A DNA stretch of 64,000 nucleotides from Chloracidobacterium sp. (GTDB taxonomy: Bacteria; Acidobacteriota; Blastocatellia; Pyrinomonadales; Pyrinomonadaceae): the NCBI GenBank assembly GCA_016716305.1, contig JADJWP010000002.1:2974501-3038500 (forward strand), in the 5' to 3' direction. Shown here one piece after another: positions 61,887-64,000 of the stretch (position 1 is its first letter; every line of letters starts with the position of its first letter). The notes under the pieces are model-generated. The model did not search any database, was not told the DNA's origin, and saw only the letters and a list, made by a program, of their open reading frames with translations. Made by a program: the position numbers and the translations under genes.

Positions 61887-61908
61887 TCTATTTCTGAATG
61901 CTTAGTTT

Positions 61909-62778
61909 CTACGCGAGGGCCATGTCTTTGGTCCCGTTAGGATTGATAGATTCGAGGTGCTTGACGACCTTTTTGATCAGCCATTCCGGAGTTGACGCAC
62001 CAGCCGTGACGCCGACGGTCTGTGCTCCGAACAGATCCGCAGGATCAATGTCGTCTTCGGTCTCTATCAAGAAACTCTTTTGACACTGCTCTTTGCATAC
62101 CGCGTGAAGTTTGACGCTGTTGGAAGAATGGGTCGCCCCGATTATATAAAACGCATCAACCATGCCGGCAAGCGCTCTTGCAGCCTCCTGCCGATCCCGG
62201 GTTGCCGAGCAGATCGTGTTCACTATCTCGACCTCATCGTCCGTTTTTGTCTTGATAGCCTCCGCAGTGTCGAAGAATGTCTTTGCCTTGATGGTCGTTT
62301 GCGATACGACCAGCGGATTTTTCAATCGCGGAAGCGCGGCAACTTCGGTCTCGTCCTTGATTATGAACGAATGATCGGGAGCATAACCCCTAACGCCTAT
62401 CATTTCCGGGTGATCAGCACTGCCGACGATGATGACGTGACGATCCTGAGCGGCGGCACGCGACGCGAGACGCTGCACACGAGTGACAAAAGGGCATGTC
62501 GCATCAACCACCTTTCCGGCTTTTTCTTTTAATTCCTGTTCGACCTGCGGAGTTACGCCATGGGCACGTATCACCGCGGTTTCAGAACGGCCGATCTGGA
62601 CTGGTTCGCTGACAGTAACGACACCGTGGGAACCTAGCCGTTTCATTTCCTGCTCGTTGTGGATCAAAGGCCCGAGTGTGCGAACGGTCTCACCGGCACT
62701 GACCGATTCTTCGACCATCTCGACCGCCCGCTCGACTCCGAAGCAAAATCCGTATTCATCTGCTAGTAAGACCTTCAT
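61909..62778 (-). CDS. ispH: 4-hydroxy-3-methylbut-2-enyl diphosphate reductase (IspH)
   Basis: A 289-residue [4Fe-4S] enzyme, last step of the MEP pathway, giving IPP and DMAPP. Cluster cysteines: Cys12 in GFCFGVERA, Cys95 in DATCPFVTRV and Cys190 in NTICSATRDRQ. The active-site histidines and Glu in the RAHGV and GSADHPEMIG motifs are present. ATG at 62778; a GTG at 62802 would add eight residues. Confidence 0.96.
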   Translation of the reverse strand: MKVLLADEYGFCFGVERAVEMVEESVSAGETVRTLGPLIHNEQEMKRLGSHGVVTVSEPVQIGRSETAVIRAHGVTPQVEQELKEKAGKVVDATCPFVTRVQRLASRAAAQDRHVIIVGSADHPEMIGVRGYAPDHSFIIKDETEVAALPRLKNPLVVSQTTIKAKTFFDTAEAIKTKTDDEVEIVNTICSATRDRQEAARALAGMVDAFYIIGATHSSNSVKLHAVCKEQCQKSFLIETEDDIDPADLFGAQTVGVTAGASTPEWLIKKVVKHLESINPNGTKDMALA

Positions 62779-62912
62779 ACTTATTTGTTCGTTACAAGGC
62801 ACGAATTGGTTTTAGTTTAGCAAATGAAGGCGGCCTTGTGAATGGCATCTTGCCCAACGCAAGAACGAATGCCGTCGGGCCCGCCCGGATAGACAACAAC
62901 GGTTCCCGAGTT

Positions 62913-64000
62913 TTACCTTTGTTCGTTGACCGTCTTGCCGAAACGGACGGTCTCGTACCCCCGGCGTTTCGCAACAATTCGATAATCGAAACTGATGTTC
63001 GAACGCCCGCCCGAACTTTCGCGGACCTCAAATGAGGTCTTGGTCTTTTTCGAAACGTACAATCCACGTGTATTTCCGTTCGCCGTTAAGAACACCTTGT
63101 AGGGGACATCCGTATTGGTGGCCTCGGCAAACGTCGGATCGATATTAATGACCGCCCTGCCATTCTTGAGCGAAACGGTACCGAAATCTTCGAACCAATA
63201 ATCAGGTGACTCGTTCGCATAGAGCAGAGCCTTCGTTCCGTCTGCGAGTGAAATAACGTTGTTCTTCGAACCTGTGACATTCAGATTACCGTTCACGGAG
63301 ATCGACTGGGTTGTCGTCTGGCCGGTAACCGCGAGACCGCCCAACTGAATAAGCAGTCCATTAGTAGTAACGGTCAAGCCGTTCACGATCGCGCCATTCT
63401 GAACCGTCAACCCATCGCGAGCAGTGATCCGGTCGAAAGCATCGATCTTACCTTGTGTCTCGACGTCGCCGTTGCTCTTTACAACGAAAGGCGCTGAACT
63501 GCCATTGCTTCCATGAAAAAGATATCCATTGCCGCCGGCTGTGACCTGTGCATCGACCGCAATACCATCCGGACTAACGGCCTGCCCAGAAATGCCAAGG
63601 GTCCGTCCCGTCGGGCTTGTTGCGATACCGATGACGCCGATCGCTTCGGCCTCTTTCGCTAACCCGGTACCACTCGCAATTCCGACCACACCAACGCCGT
63701 TCTGAGAACTGGATATTCCCAAAAGTCCAGCGGTCGTGCCGGTGGGCGAGGTCGAGCTTCCCTTTACGGCCGCGGGTGGAAGATTTGCCGGACTTGGGTT
63801 TGAAATTCCGGCCTGTGTATTGGTGACGATCAGCCTCGCCGCCGGGTCGGCTCCGGTCAATGGGCCCGTTACTGACACTGCCGTTCCCGCTGAATCGGCG
63901 GTTCCGGCAGACGAAGACCGGATCGCATAAGCTGCGGCCGCGATCAGCGTTCGCGGTGACAACGAAATGCCCCCGACGGATACCTGCAGATATCGATTCG
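62913..64000 (-). CDS. Surface/tail-fibre-like protein, 5' end beyond the window
   Basis: At least 362 residues, still open at the right edge, so the N terminus is outside. The window-edge part reads RYLQVSVGGISLSPRTLIAAAAYAI, the motif following the domain found in acidobacterial tail-fibre-like or peptidase S74-associated proteins. The rest is low-complexity, Thr/Ser/Gly-rich beta-helix-like sequence (VGVVGIASGTGL, GLTVQNGAIVNGLTVTTNG), and the C terminus is a small beta domain. Probably a cell-surface or phage-tail-derived protein. No lysis or head genes are adjacent, so a cellular role is favoured. Confidence 0.7.
   Translation of the reverse strand, partial: NRYLQVSVGGISLSPRTLIAAAAYAIRSSSAGTADSAGTAVSVTGPLTGADPAARLIVTNTQAGISNPSPANLPPAAVKGSSTSPTGTTAGLLGISSSQNGVGVVGIASGTGLAKEAEAIGVIGIATSPTGRTLGISGQAVSPDGIAVDAQVTAGGNGYLFHGSNGSSAPFVVKSNGDVETQGKIDAFDRITARDGLTVQNGAIVNGLTVTTNGLLIQLGGLAVTGQTTTQSISVNGNLNVTGSKNNVISLADGTKALLYANESPDYWFEDFGTVSLKNGRAVINIDPTFAEATNTDVPYKVFLTANGNTRGLYVSKKTKTSFEVRESSGGRSNISFDYRIVAKRRGYETVRFGKTVNEQR

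Overview
The window looks like a chromosomal segment of a Gram-negative, aerobic bacterium, most likely from Acidobacteriota (Blastocatellia/Pyrinomonadaceae-like). This placement is an inference from gene content: secreted VWFA-domain proteins, a SpoIVB-type S55 peptidase without sporulation genes, a subtilisin with a VLVGDG-repeat tail, tail-fibre-like surface proteins and a type IVa minor pilin set. No 16S gene is present to confirm it. Nearly all of the DNA is coding, GC is moderate, and there are no insertion sequences, prophage integrases, CRISPR arrays or rRNA genes.

Layout. (1) 0.1-9.3 kb: a secreted subtilisin with a GNAT gene, malate dehydrogenase, an exported amidohydrolase, and three exported proteins of unknown role (VWFA-like, a small unknown, an Arg/Asp-rich coiled protein). 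(2) 9.6-12.5 kb: tRNA-Leu(TAA), NfeD-like membrane protein, PP2C phosphatase and a cystathionine gamma-synthase family enzyme. (3) 12.6-18.1 kb: leuABCD, divergent from a LysR regulator, with a perfect palindrome abutting the leu -35 box. LeuA lacks the leucine-binding regulatory domain. (4) 18.3-25.1 kb: a YbdK-type carboxylate-amine ligase, then a minor-pilin operon (GspH/FimT-like, PilV-like, PilW-like, and a 987-residue PilX-like protein) closed by a strong terminator.

(5) 25.1-44.7 kb: a complex I operon on the minus strand, nuoABCDEFGHJKLMN, from a good promoter at 44.7 kb. nuoI is absent. The operon carries unexpected passengers between the canonical genes: three exported proteins, an NTF2/SnoaL-like protein, a coiled-coil protein, a 51-residue single-span membrane protein and a 46-residue ribosomal protein bTHX homologue. 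A CAT-family acetyltransferase, an unknown protein and a class I amidotransferase follow nuoN on the same strand up to a bidirectional terminator, so the transcription unit may be about 19.6 kb.

(6) 44.9-50 kb: sulfur-carrier chemistry (thiS-thiG, moaD, moaE) mixed with small genes, a degenerate M23 protein and a stand-alone MESH1-type alarmone hydrolase. (7) 50-64 kb: S55 peptidase, an alpha/beta-hydrolase whose nucleophile serine is replaced by Glu, a LON-domain protein, SbcD-like nuclease, SDR, B12-binding radical SAM protein, an HtrA - zinc-ribbon - CysQ/IMPase operon, a DUF5658-like membrane protein, a LysM protein, IspH, and a surface protein that runs off the right edge.

No single region is clearly a new defence or biosynthetic system. 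The most unusual feature is the composition of the nuo operon.
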